Positions 12,054-24,108 of a DNA stretch of 64,000 nt are shown here, one piece after another (within the stretch, counting starts at the first letter, position 1; every line of letters begins with the position of its first letter). The notes beneath the pieces were generated by a model. It was given only the letters and a program-made list of their open reading frames with translations. It had not been told where the DNA came from and searched no databases. The position numbers and the translations under genes are program-made. Origin of the DNA: Ignelater luminosus (lineage: Eukaryota > Arthropoda > Insecta > Coleoptera > Elateridae); NCBI GenBank assembly GCA_011009095.1, contig VTPC01005723.1, forward strand, positions 127,121-191,120, written 5' to 3'.

Positions 12054-12702
12054 GTTTGTTCCCAGTGCAGGGCTCTACTACACAGGGATCAAACAGGTGA
12101 CCTTAAAAATCTAACAATGAGTTATGAAAATATGAAACACCGACTACACCAGCAGTGGACAACCAAAGTTAGATTTAAAATTGGTTGAAACCAGTAACGC
12201 AGATCAACTTTCACCATAAGTTACAATTTAACAGTAATAAAACCTGTTGGGATATGTATTGATCTTTCGTATGTTAATTAAATTCTATTTTACAAAAACA
12301 GAAATGAATGTATAAAGAACACATTCGGTGGAAACCAAGGTGTGGGCAATAGCAACCCCGCCAAAGAAATTTGTGTATTTATAAATAAACAAAGAAATGC
12401 TTAAAACTCGACGCGATTGCAGCCCCGACGATTTATCAGTGAGCCAATAGAACATTCACTTCACTTGAAAAAGAAAATTCAGCAACCGATAAAATTAAAT
12501 TCGAACTGTATCCAGCATTCTCCTTTCGGTCATTAATTTCTACCTTGATTGAAATATTTGTTAGAGAATAAGAGCTTTTGCTTCTAAGATTTGGATAAAA
12601 ATATGTCTTTGATTCTTCCAGCATTGATATCTTCCCGTTGGGTTTGCTTTTCTATACAGCACAGAAAATTAGGTCTATTTAGATTTACCATTGCTATTAT
12701 TG

Positions 12703-12793
12703 TTAAGCTTGTTGTGAGATTTTAAACTAATTGCTGTAGGTCAGTTATCAAAATATTCGAATGACAGTTTCCAAAATCGTACAACAAGCTTAA
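12703..12793 (+). ncRNA. miRNA-precursor-like hairpin
   Basis: TTAAGCTTGTTGT (12703-12715) and ACAACAAGCTTAA (12781-12793) are perfect complements. The stem continues inward with a G-T wobble and one mismatch. Next come GATTTT with AAAATC, a two-base CC bulge, and AAACT with AGTTT. That gives roughly 25 pairs in a 91-base fold with a large loop. Size and shape fit an animal pre-miRNA. I do not recognise a known mature miRNA, and a short foldback transposon remains possible. Confidence 0.35.
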
Positions 12794-12799
12794 GTCGGA

Positions 12800-15580
12800 G
12801 TAGGCTTCAATGTATTATTGTTCCCGCCACTGTAAGTTTGATTTTACAGTTTTTGCGCTGTAGGTCGACATCTTCTATACTAAAAATGGTATACAAAAAG
12901 TCTGTTCTTCCTGATCTGTATAAGATTAATATGAACCACGAGAAGAAATCTTTTTCGAGTCATATCAATTCTTATGATCTTCCAAAATACATTTGGGTCT
13001 AGGATCTAGTCCATAAAACTCCAACTAGCGTATTTACTTTTAGTCACTAGGCAAAAGGGGTGCTAGCAGAAGGATTGCCATATTTAGAATGGCTGTTAAA
13101 ATCGGATCGTTCTTAAATCACTATAACTTAAAATTTTTTCAAGATAAAGACTATATGAATATGAATAAAAATAACATTTATAGTAGAGTATCCATTTGCT
13201 TTTTGGACGTGAGGGTTCATTTTTAGAACTTGTTTGATGATCAGTGAAAAGTCACTGACTTCCTACTAGACTATCAGCTCTTTTTGGGTAAAACAATGAT
13301 AATCATGTAATATGTTGGTCTTATACCAATCATCTTTTTGAATGAAATGAATTGTTGTTGACATGCATTATATCGGAATAGAAAACACTTGACTATGTTA
13401 AGTTCTATATTTTTAAATCACACTTTTCTTTAATTGTAAGCAGGCACCCTAGAAGAATAAGTATAATACAGTGCTCCGGTTTGTTTATAGGTAACCCAAA
13501 GTAAATCCTAAAATTTATTTGAGATGTTTTTGCAGTTTTTAGGAAGTTTTGTTAAAAAGCTATACAGTTAAGTTCATATATTTAAATAAAGGAACAAAAA
13601 GTTATTTTGCATATATATAATTTTCAAGCTCAACATATATACGTATTTTTCTAGATACCTTGTATGCATATACTGTCACCTGAATTCTTCTAAAGATCAC
13701 CTTCTAAAATATTTCCAGAACACTTCAAATTGGTATTTATCGATTCAATAAAGTTCTAGTCAACACTAACCTCGAAAGAATTTAAACCACCTCACCTGAT
13801 TCCCATTAAATTACAAGCAAAATGAGGTTAGAAAATCAGCTGCTTTTATTCTCTATATCAAAAATATTATTTTACGCAAATTTTATTAACAAGGTTTGCA
13901 ATAAATACACATACATATCTAATTAAAAATTATTTATTACTAATTTATTAAACTTTGACTTTAAATTCTGAAATTATTTCTGCAAGCATTTCCTTTAAAA
14001 ATAAATTACTAACCTGTATTGATTATCTAGTCGACCTTCCTCTAACTAAATTGTGTCTTCTGCTTCTTTTAGACATTCCAATGTGATCTTTATTAAATTA
14101 AAATATCATCAATTAAAGCTAATTTTGCGATAGTAGAGCAATATTTATTTCTGTCCTGTCGGTAATTTTAAAACTGGGCTATTCATGACTGCCCACATTA
14201 GAACTTTTCTATGATTGTAAATTTGTGAGAAAAAAACCCGGACTTTTAGGTATGGTTACTCATCTCGCAAAAATATTTTGTTTTCTGTGTCATCGTCGGC
14301 CTGAGAAAGCACTTTTTTTTATAGTTTAGGTCGCTGATTGCGTTCTTAATTATGCTCGAGGCTTTCTAATGATATTTTAAGCGAAAATAATTTTGGGGCT
14401 GCCTAGCTCGTGAAAGACAAATATCTAACGAATTTATTTTAAAAATGTCGTTTACTATATGAATATGAATAAGCGGAATAAAACAGTTAGAATTTTTTAA
14501 GATGTGCGATAACAATAACATGAATGCGGAACTATCTCTTAAACGGTTATTCATTTTAAGTAACTTTCGCAGTACTAAGATATATCTGTCAAGATTTCGA
14601 AAAGTGTTTAAAATACGTTTTATAACATTTAGTCACTTTCATCTATTAAGACTTGTGGTTGGTATAAAGTGGGTAGGTGGTAGTGAATTGGCCCAAGGTC
14701 GGTGTCCCAGGGGCAACAGTCTCAATCCTACGCTAACAAAACCATATTCGATCATCGATACGTCGTATAATATTGGTTTGTGGCCCCTTTTTCAATTTAA
14801 TTAAATTAAAATGAATTGTTAAAAAAATAATTATCTGTATCACACGTGATTTTACTGAGATATTAGACTAAAATCTACTAAAAAATTAATAAAAGCTTTA
14901 ACTTTTATAAAATATAAAAGTAGTGATGTTAAAATCTCCTTTTCAAATTATTCGCATAGTTACAATCCAAAATTTATTCGTAAAAGTTTTGTTGAAAAAC
15001 AAATTTAATTCTATTCTAGAAAAATAATTATGGAATAACCTTTTGAGTTAGCTAAGTCTTTTAGTTTAACATACACTCTCTATTATAATACCAACAGTAA
15101 AATCTGTTTATATAATTTTCCTTTCAAACTTTACCTAAATACCTGTCAACAATTTCATGAGTTACAATCATTTTAAAAACAATTACAAGAAGCTATGATG
15201 TAGCAATACAGAAATCAAATATGTTATCTATCGTCTATACTTAAATCGTTCGCATTTACATTGCATACGTAACACTTAACACGGTCTGTTCCGTTTCGAA
15301 ATGCATCATAGGAAATTTACATGTGAAATTCTAAATCACACTCTTTATTTTTACTGAGCATTTTTAGATAAAGATTTTTAAGTAAAACACTTAAGTATTA
15401 AGTGCTAATGCACACTTACCGCTGAAAGCGCTCTCAACCACACTGACTATCACTTCGGATGATTCGCTACCACCACGCACGTGTCATTTTTGCCCGCCAC
15501 ACTTCAAATAAGCTAATTTCGCGAGGGTATTGATCTATATCAAATTTCTTTTTTGAAATTTACATTCGCGTCTTGTTACA
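12800..15580. other. AT-rich gene-free stretch
   Basis: No supported gene. At 15410-15540 a GC-richer patch with CG dinucleotides and CACGTG could be regulatory. The 100-codon ORF at 14502-14804 has no recognisable similarity. Confidence 0.45.
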
Positions 15581-15585
15581 AGTTA

Positions 15586-15699
15586 AAATGAGCTTTACTA
15601 TTGTGCTCTGTTGTCAGTGAATCTCACGATCCGAACTGATGTCGTTTCATTCTTAATATCAGTCGAGAAGGTTGTACAAAATTAAGTTGTGCTTACTTT
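15586..15699 (-). repeat. Dispersed repeat copy B (partner at 10363-10476)
   Basis: This is the second member of the gapless 114-base pair described at 10363-10476. It lies in the same orientation about 5.2 kb away. In the frame that stays open in copy A, this copy has several stop codons. Confidence 0.5.
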
Positions 15700-16559
15700 A
15701 AGGTCAAAACATTTCTATAAAGCATCAAGATTTTTTTTAAATAACAAAGCTGGTAGTTTAAAAACCTGTAACTGTTAAATAATCTTGCATTAAATAATAT
15801 AAAAGCTGCTTTCTTCACTTCTGAAACTCTATTACCATATGTTGATTTATGATTGAGATGTATGCATTTCCCGTACAAAACCAAATAGTTACAAATATTG
15901 ACGCTACTAATTATTTTAGAGCAAAAGTATAAGGAGGTTTTTTACAGATTAAGAAATGCTGCATCTGTACATGTCGTTGCTTTTTATTTTCCATTTTCTA
16001 TAACTAAAAAAAATTAATAAATGAAGATGTCTTTTATAACAACAACGAAAAATAGCCAATGTCTTGTTAAAATGATTCCATGGCATACCTGATTGTTGTA
16101 AAACTACACATTTTAATTTATTAATTTTTCCAGTTTTAAAAAATTCAAATGAAAAAGTAACAAATCATATAGATGCAATATTTGCAACCATTTTGTTTTA
16201 TACGAGAAATATACATATATGCCTCAATTATAAATCAACACACAGTAGATGCCTTTTACAAGGTCCTCCTGAAATGAACGGAAGTATTCATACGATAGGT
16301 TCCTTAGGCAAAATTAGGGCTCCTTTCTTATATAGACTTATCTAACTAACTAATCCTAAAGTCTGCAAGATGATTCTGTATTTCTAAGTATTTTTTATAA
16401 TTAATCTCAATAATTAAAAATATTCTTAGTATATCCCTGGTACATTTCAAATCACGCATTTTCATAGAAAACAAATCTGTAATTTATTAAATAAAAATTC
16501 CTTTTATTAAAATGCAAGTTAATTAATGTTTTATAATTAAAATTGTAACTGGAAAAAGC

Positions 16560-16850
16560 TGAAAAAGAAGCTTGAGGCCCGTTACGGATGACGGAAGATG
16601 TTCAATCCCCTAGCTCAAGTCGAAGACGGGGTGGTGGTCCTAGCTAAACTTACCTTGATGAAAAGAAAAAGAAAGCTTTCACAACCAAAAACTCTTTAAT
16701 AAGTTCAAAAGATGTCTAAAATTAAGGGCGCCAGAAGCTGAAGGTCATAGGGAACCAACGGCCAGCCCACGCAGCTTCTCGTGAACAACACTCTGTATAT
16801 AGATCCCTTACGGAACAACACCCCGTACACAGATAACTTTGTAAAACATT
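16560..16850 (-). repeat. GC-richer segment with a 30-bp tandem duplication
   Basis: Two consecutive 30-base units begin at 16783 and 16813, each starting GAACAACAC and continuing with a GTA-A-AGAT core. Next to them, TGGCGCC read on the minus strand (around 16727-16733) resembles a lysine-tRNA primer-binding site of LTR elements. I cannot find flanking LTRs, so calling this a retroelement leader is speculative. Confidence 0.3.
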
Positions 16851-19800
16851 TACAATGAACACTTCACTTATTAAAAATAATTTAGCAATAATTCACTTAC
16901 GCTTCGAACTCTTTAGCTAACACTTATAATTTTTAACAAAGGAGCCTAATTAATAGTACTCCCTTTTACTTGCCAACAGATAATATCAATAAACAAAAGA
17001 AGTTTGTAAATAGACTAAAACTTGCTGGTCACGCTTATGTGCCAGTCATAGATAAAGATAAAAATTAAATAGAATATTAAATCTTATCAATTTCATTAGT
17101 CCTCCTGATGTTCCACTTAATAGTCTACATCATTAGACAACACAGTTATATATAATAAACCCGTTTTTACTCTATTCTTCAATAAAGCAACAAACTAAAC
17201 TTTACTGTAATTTATTATTCTCAAAAGAAATAAAGAAAATATATTTAAACAAATGAATAAAAGGGGTTAGTAACTTAACGTAAATAATAACACAACGAAA
17301 TATAACAAAAGGAAAGTATGCTTCAAAAGTTTTTCCCAGAAGAGGATAGAACCAAATTTATAGAAAAACACAAAGATTTCTTGAATTATACGTAACAAAA
17401 AAAGGGATTATCAAACGCCAAAGAACAATTAGTTACTTTAAAAATATTTTAAAATGCAATATATGTTATAAACCAACTATTGTTACCTTTGAACGTTCAA
17501 AATACAAGCTAAATAATTATACAAAAACAGGTGATATAAACGTCAAATTAAAAGAACTTTTTAATAATTCTTTCTAAGAGAATTTTGGTTTGATCTGCAC
17601 AAAGTGCACATTACACAATAACAACAAAGTATAAATAAAAGTAAATTGTTTTCTTACATATGATACTACTTTGATCTTCTAGACTTTTTTGTCTTGCAAT
17701 ACTACCAATGGATTACCAGGGACTCGGGGAACTTCGACGCGTTCCATAAGCTTGGACGGCAGCTCGTATGTATTTTGAATTTCACGAACGTTTCTGTGAT
17801 TCAACGAAAGGTTCCCAACGCACTATCGAATTCAAGCGTTTTTCTCTTTAAGATTGTTATTAACAAACAGAAAGCTCAGTTTATAGTGCTCACTGTATTA
17901 TTTTACACCAAAATCCACTCAAACAAATGGTTTCTTTTCCACAAAGAAAACAATAATTTAAGGACTGAAACACTAGGTGTTATTCGGACAGCCCATGGAA
18001 GAAACGTAACCAAACAAGATGAATTTAAACGTTAAAACAATCTTTGTTTCCCACTTTACACAATTCCAACTATATTTTTGTTGGACTGAATACGATGACA
18101 AATCACCTTTTCCACAAACTTAAAAGCCAATAGGTAAAACCTTTTAGCTTACTAGTTAAAACATATATCCGCCAAACACAGCAAAATTTCCAACCCTTCG
18201 AAAGCCTATCTTCTAGGTTTCACTACATATAATATACCACAAATAAAACTAACCCGTGCCTAGTAATATATTGTGGCGAAACACCGTTCGGTCTGTGCCA
18301 AAGCTAACCAAAGAGAATGCGCCTTTGCTTCACACATCTCCGCCCACGCGGTTCCTTTACTTGTATGAACAAAGAAACTGGGATCAGAAGGGTTTAAACC
18401 CGACCAGGAAAAAAGTACAGAAGACCTTATGGGATTAAAAATTTTCCACTCCTTCCTAATTTTAATGTGACCGTGAACAATACACGCAAGAATTCTATGA
18501 AGTCAAGATTTATAAACATACCTTGGCGTCGAAAAGCAATTATTAGTTTAGAAAAAATCACGTTCGTGGAGCCAATAAGTCGAGACAAAATATATCAGTC
18601 AGTAAAATGAACAATTTAAAAAAATTACTTTTATACAAAATGAAATATTAATTAATTTAGTCGTTAAACACCAAGAAAGAAATATCTGAACAAAATTAAA
18701 AACAGGGACCGGATAAGTATGCATTATTTTAAAATGACATTACAAAATGTTTCTCGCCAGTTTACAAAACAAACTTATAAAATATTTTTATTTTTATTTT
18801 GTATGTCAAATTGTCTTCCATTGTTAAAAATCTTATTGAGATATATGGCTCTGTATTTAAAATATAACACGCGGCTTGTTTAGATGCCACAGGACCGATA
18901 CATTTTCAATGCTGGTTGGTGTAAAACACTATTCAGCGATAGCTATGTGCGGTCGCGGGGTGAAAGATTTATTCGATCTAAATGAGTAGCGTGTTTAAGT
19001 AAAAAATGCGCAAACTCCTGTCGATGCTGCAGTTTTAAAATGCACCGTAGGAATCTGTGATTAGAATCTACCTTTGGAGAGGTGTTTTTAGAAGAGGAAG
19101 TCGTCCTTACAGTATATTATATCGGACTAAGTAGAATTTCCTACGAGTAAAATGTAAATCGAATTGAATCCCGTTTCTTAAGTTAAGATCGAAGTTTATA
19201 TTTTGCGTGAACGATCAATTCGGACTTTCGACGTGCTGGATCGTACGTTTGGGTGCCAATAGAGTTAGCCTGCGAGACCTGAGCTTTTCTTCTGCTGACG
19301 GAATTGCACAAATTAGTCTTTTTCATAAGTTAAATAGTAATTAAAGCAAAGAATCTTAAGTGATTTTCTTAACTTCTTGTTGATAATTCTAAATTCTATG
19401 TACAGTCGTGCAGTTGCCAACTTTTCTTCTTCGTAGAATAAACAAATAATTAAGTATTTAAAATCAAACAGCAAACTTGAAGCTATTTTGTCCCTCTGTA
19501 ATATCAAAATTAATGGTTATATAGCAACTTCACTCCTCCGTTTGGTACCTAACTATTGTAAACCTAGCGGTGCTAGTAGTCAATCTGGTGATTAACCTGT
19601 TGGCATTTGGTAAAGTAAATTCTATTTTACATTGATGAATTCATGGTAGCACGGTTATCGAATTTCTGACTCCATCTAAACGATTAATTTTAAAATATTT
19701 TTGATCATAGGTAACTAATCGTGTCATTGTTCATGCTTTAGATTTGGCTCATTCTTCTAACCTTGCCTGCTACTATAGATGTATAGTTGGTTATAAAAGC

Positions 19801-20061
19801 TAGGCTTTTGTAAATAAAAGTATTGAATGCTTGTTAACTACAACAGATTGTGCTTTATTGTGTATTTCGGCACCCTGTTATATCTCGTATCTGCTCCCAA
19901 AGCTTCGGACGATAAGTAAAGGGTAGTCGAGGCATAATCAACTTTTTTTATAGGAACGGAGAAATTGGCTACAAATATTAAATTGCATTAATAGGCAAGT
20001 TTTCACCTAAGTCTGTGGATGTGAAATATAATAAATTGTCTTTAAGGTCTATATTTCCTAA
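16851..20061. other. Gene-free stretch
   Basis: No supported gene. GC-richer islets occur at about 17690-17830 and 18250-18430. The latter contains the 12-base palindrome GGGTTTAAACCC (18390-18401). The 113-codon ORF at 17694-18035 shows no recognisable domain. Confidence 0.45.
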
Positions 20062-20063
20062 TA

Positions 20064-21368
20064 AAGGGTTTTCCAATAAGAGGTGTTATTTTGATATTCA
20101 AAGAAAAGTGCCATTTTTTAATATAAATGATCGGATGTTTATTTCATTATAAAGAGGAAGGTATGCCGTTAATAGTGGAAAATAACATCAGGCAAATGAC
20201 CACCACGACCACGCTTACAGGACAATATCCTTTTCATGAAATTTTCCATAACCAAATCGCAAAGTGGCTGCCCTATGTCCTCGATAGCCTCACGAATTCC
20301 ATCTTTGAGGTCTTGAATCGACGCTGGGCTGTTGGCGTAGACCTTCTCTTTCACGTGGCCCCAAAGAAAGAAGTCGCAAGGTGTTAAATCACAAGATCTC
20401 GGTGGCCAATTGTGATCACCTCTTCGAGAGATAACACGGTCCGGAAACTTTTTCCGTAAAAGATCAATGGTTTCGTTGCTTGTGTGGCACGTAGCGCCGT
20501 CTTGTTGAAAGTAAACGTTGTCCAGATCAATACCATCCAATTCCGGCCATAAAAAATCGTTAATCATCTCTCGATAGCGCAATCCAGTCACCGTAACTGT
20601 TGCTCCAGCCTCATTTTCGAAAAAGTAAGGTCCAATGACTCCGCCGGACCATAAACCGCACCAAACAGTCACACGTTGAGGATAGAGAGACTTTTCAACA
20701 ATAACTCTTGGATTTTCTGAGCCCCAGATCCGACAATTTTGCTTGTTGACGAAGCCACCGAGGTGGAAATGGGCCTCATCACTCAAGATGATTTTTCGAT
20801 GGAATTCTGGATCATTTTCATGCATTTCAACGACCCAATCAGGAAAGACACGACGTTGTTGATGATCGGCCGGCTTGAGTTCTTGTGTTAACTGGACTTT
20901 ATAAGCCTTAAGACCCAAATCTTTATGCAAAATACGGTGTAATGACGTTTGTGGAATGGCTAATTCCAAAGAACGACGAGGAATGGACAAACCTGGGTTT
21001 TCTTTAACACTTTCGGCTACAACAGCAATATTCTCGGCTGTTCTTGAGCGACGTGCACGGGTTTTATTCTTCACATCACTAACTTGTCCCAAGAGCTCGA
21101 ATTTTTTCACCAATTTCTGTATTGCGGTCCGACAAGGTGCTTCACGGTGACCCAAAAATGTTCGAGTTTTACGAACCGTCTCTGCCAAATTTTTACCATT
21201 TTTATAGTGAATTTTAATAATTTCAATGCGTTGTTGAAGCGTGTATCGTTCCATATTTATTAATGGCGTAGTTTCTACTTGTCAAATGTCAAAAAATGAT
21301 AGCTTCAAAAGTGACATCTACCGAAATAGCGGGCTATTCAAAATAACACCTCTTATTGGAAAACCCTT
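20064..21368 (-). mobile_element. DD41D Tc1/mariner-superfamily transposon, apparently intact
   Basis: A 1305-bp element is bounded by perfect 31-bp terminal inverted repeats (20064-20094 and 21338-21368; outer end AAGGGTTTTCCAATAAGAGG). It is flanked on both sides by TA (20062-20063 and 21369-21370), the target duplication of IS630/Tc1/mariner elements. It contains a single uninterrupted transposase gene on the minus strand. Perfect end repeats plus a full ORF imply recent insertion, and possibly present activity. Confidence 0.93.
20169..21254 (-). CDS. DD41D (Rosa-like) mariner-superfamily transposase
   Basis: The 361-residue protein is a cut-and-paste DNA transposase of the IS630/Tc1/mariner superfamily. 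It would bind the inverted repeats and move the element into TA sites. Residues 1-120 hold helix-turn-helix DNA-binding regions with a basic stretch (RARRSR near 66-71). The catalytic triad is D159 (LSDEAHFHL), D252 (FQQDGATCH) and D294 (LTPCDFFLWG). Exactly 41 residues separate the last two, the spacing that defines DD41D elements such as Rosa of fruit flies. The ATG lies inside the right inverted-repeat flank, and no stop or frameshift is seen. Length and motifs are those of a complete enzyme. The family name rests on the spacing, not on a database match. Confidence 0.92.
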   Translation of the reverse strand: MERYTLQQRIEIIKIHYKNGKNLAETVRKTRTFLGHREAPCRTAIQKLVKKFELLGQVSDVKNKTRARRSRTAENIAVVAESVKENPGLSIPRRSLELAIPQTSLHRILHKDLGLKAYKVQLTQELKPADHQQRRVFPDWVVEMHENDPEFHRKIILSDEAHFHLGGFVNKQNCRIWGSENPRVIVEKSLYPQRVTVWCGLWSGGVIGPYFFENEAGATVTVTGLRYREMINDFLWPELDGIDLDNVYFQQDGATCHTSNETIDLLRKKFPDRVISRRGDHNWPPRSCDLTPCDFFLWGHVKEKVYANSPASIQDLKDGIREAIEDIGQPLCDLVMENFMKRILSCKRGRGGHLPDVIFHY

Positions 21369-22001
21369 TAGTATCGATCGTTGTTTCTTCAAAATGACTC
21401 ATTCAATTCACCTTTTCCAGTGGAATAATCTAAGCATTGCAATCTTTCACGGTTTCTTCTACCAATTTGCATTTTAATTTGGTTGGTTAGAGAGTCCGTT
21501 GCTCAGTGCAGGTTTTCTAAAGATTTGTTTTAAGTATAAAACTTATAATAAAATATTGTAGCAAAACCTGACTAGATTTCATGTGCGTTATTTACAAGAC
21601 TTTAGCTTTTCTATCATGTAGAAGAATATCTTACACTTCATCGACTTCTACTCAGCTGTTGCTGTTTAGGAACCTTTTTCATGTTCCTTCCGGTACACCG
21701 TATCCAGTGTTGGGTAAGATCCTTGCTCTCAGTATCTAGTTCCAGATTCAGATACTTTTCCAAACATGGATCTAGTTCAGATACAAGATCATCTTTGTAA
21801 TTATGTACCTAGATACAGATTCAAGGTCTATCAAAAAGTATCTAGATCCTTCTTAGATACTTTTTATTTTTGTTTTACAAAATGATTAAGGATATGTATA
21901 CCTAACTAATAATACAGAACAGATTTGTTGATTGTATTTTAACAAATTTAATATTACATACAACATATAAATAATTATTAATTTAATATACACATAAATT
22001 A

Positions 22002-22487
22002 TCAGATTAGTAAATTAATAACAACATAAAAATGTATGTACACGTACCATAAACAGTTTGTTTTACTACGTTTTAAGATTAGCAAAGTTTCAAAAATATC
22101 ATCACTTAATTTGTTTCTTTTTAGAATTAAAATTTGATCTCCGCCGCCGCCGGTACTAAACATCTCTTCTACAGGCGCGGACGATGGCAATACATACAGC
22201 GTATACGCTGGTACATACACTATTTAGTTTAAAATTTTTTTTTATTATTGGATATTTATTTAACTGACAGTAGTTTGTTTCTGTACATTCTAAATATTCC
22301 AAAACTGGGTGGCAACTGGAAATTGAAATTTCTGTGGATTCACTTTTAAAAAATCAAAAAATTCATCTTCAAATGATTTTTCTAATTGAGAATTATTAAG
22401 AGAAGTTGACACCTTGTTTACCTCCTGTCCTTTATATACTATACTTTTGAGGGTTGTTTTTGCCGGACTGAACGTATTATAATGCAT
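22002..22487 (-). pseudogene. hAT transposase C-terminal dimerisation region, frameshifted
   Basis: Two minus-strand ORFs (22487-22290 and 22220-22002) plus the bridge between them give the end of a hAT transposase. A DEFFDFL segment and a Phe-Trp pair come first, then in another frame YPIIKKIFKL, then SSAPVEEMFSTGG and RRNRL-like RNKLSDDIF. This matches the hAT C-terminal (Dimer_Tnp_hAT) pattern of YP.L..LA, SAPVER.FS and R.RL...LV. At least one frameshift separates the parts, and the catalytic core is not recognisable, so the enzyme is dead. The GGGG stretch replacing the usual SxxG reflects a GGC-rich microsatellite (CCGCCGCCGCCGG on the plus strand). Confidence 0.7.
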
Positions 22488-23369
22488 CTTATTTTGGTCT
22501 GTTCAGAAATAATACCTTAGAAAATTTAAAACGTGACAAGATCGGTCTTTGCAAGAAAAGGCACTTGTTACTTAAACGCGCTATTGAAATACGTAGAGAT
22601 TTCTGTCCAGGATGCCATAAAACCATAACAATTAATACAAAACATGTTTCCGTTCAACTGTTTTCCTTTTTCAACGACTACATTTAGGGTAAAATTATAC
22701 GTATTTCGGAGTATATCCAGGTATACTCCGTTCACAATGTTTCTGCGTCGTAACAGGCCATGCTTTCATTTTGTTAGGTTGGAAGTGTTTTCTTTTTTTT
22801 TAAATTGTCGTACCTGCGGCGGCATTTGCTACTGTTCCACGATCAGAAATTTTGCATAAACTTTTAGTACTGATTAGTTTTGTTTTGTTAAAAAGAGATC
22901 AAGTTTTCCTTATATTTACAGAGTTACAAAAAAAAATCATAACCTCAAAGCACATTAAGCGTCAATAAGATTTTACAAGCGGAGTTAATACATAAACAGC
23001 CCGGTTTACAATATTCAAACTGTCATTCTTCCACAGCCATATACGACCCAGAAACATCGTGAACGCTGTATAGTTTTAAAAGGATGAACTTCTCAACAAT
23101 AGGATCTAAATAGCAGCCTTGATAGCAGTAAGACTTCAACCAGTGACCCCCGAACAAACATGTTTTACCGCCACAGATTTATTATGCGGGGTCATATATT
23201 AGTTCTTAAACATAATAAATAACACTGCATTAGAGAAATTTCTGTATTAAGAATACTGATTATTATTATTTGCAAAAAATAGACATATAATTGTGCACTG
23301 TGTTTTGAAAGTGAAAAGATTTTATTATCAAGTTCCATCCTGCTAACGTTCATCCTGCATATCGCTTAA

Positions 23370-24108
23370 GGCCGCAGTCTCACTGCAAACACTACCATCA
23401 ATAACCATCGACTAGCGTCGATTAACATCGATTAAAATATTGTAGTTCAGTCTCACTGCATGCAGCGATATAAAGCAAACTTTCAAATTTCCCGCCTCCT
23501 TTATTTAAGATTTATAATCTGATATTTTGGTGTTGTTTACATTAAGTTAACCATGCTTTTCTGCGACTTTACTTGTGAAAATCAGCAACTTGATTAACTT
23601 TTAAAATGTTTATTTTTCTGGAGTAGGTGCAGTAAAATGGCAGGGTGCAAGGATAAAATCAAATGATAACGCATAGAATAAGATTTAAAATTATTGTAAT
23701 TACGAATAATAGATACATTTTAATCATGTATTTGATTTAGTGTAAACTTTCTAAAACTTCCATCGGTGCTCTGGTCATACAATTCGCGCCTTCCTCGTAC
23801 TAAACTGATTAATAAATCAATTTTAGCTGACAACCATGCTGCATCATTTAACATTTTTAAAATTATTTCCAACAAAAAATCACAGACTTATAACCTATAA
23901 AAACCCCCGTGCTTTAACTATTCAAGCAAACGAGCAAGTATAAAACAAGGAAAAAGAAAAATAAACAAAGTATTATAAACTGATGCACGCTGCTTGATGG
24001 TGACTGACGGACAACGATTGTTGCAGTGAGACTAGCACGTACTAAATTGCTAGTGGGTCTTGGTCGATGGACGTCACTGGATGGCACTCAATCAGTGAGA
24101 CTGCGGCC
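23370..24108. mobile_element. Nested non-autonomous Harbinger-like element
   Basis: GGCCGCAGTCTCACTG at both ends in opposite orientation gives 16-bp perfect inverted repeats. The flanking TAA (23367-23369 and 24109-24111) is a 3-bp duplication typical of PIF/Harbinger. A second inverted pair, AGTCTCACTGCA at 23449 and TGCAGTGAGACT at 24022, lies inside. No transposase ORF is present in the 739 bp. It lies wholly inside the hAT element, so it inserted later. Confidence 0.7.

Noticed and set aside
18390-18401. Perfect palindrome GGGTTTAAACCC
   Set aside because: A single 12-base palindrome in 64 kb, without repeats or context, carries little weight.
20127-20387. Plus-strand ORFs within the DD41D element (also 20956-21150)
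   Set aside because: They are antisense to the intact transposase gene.
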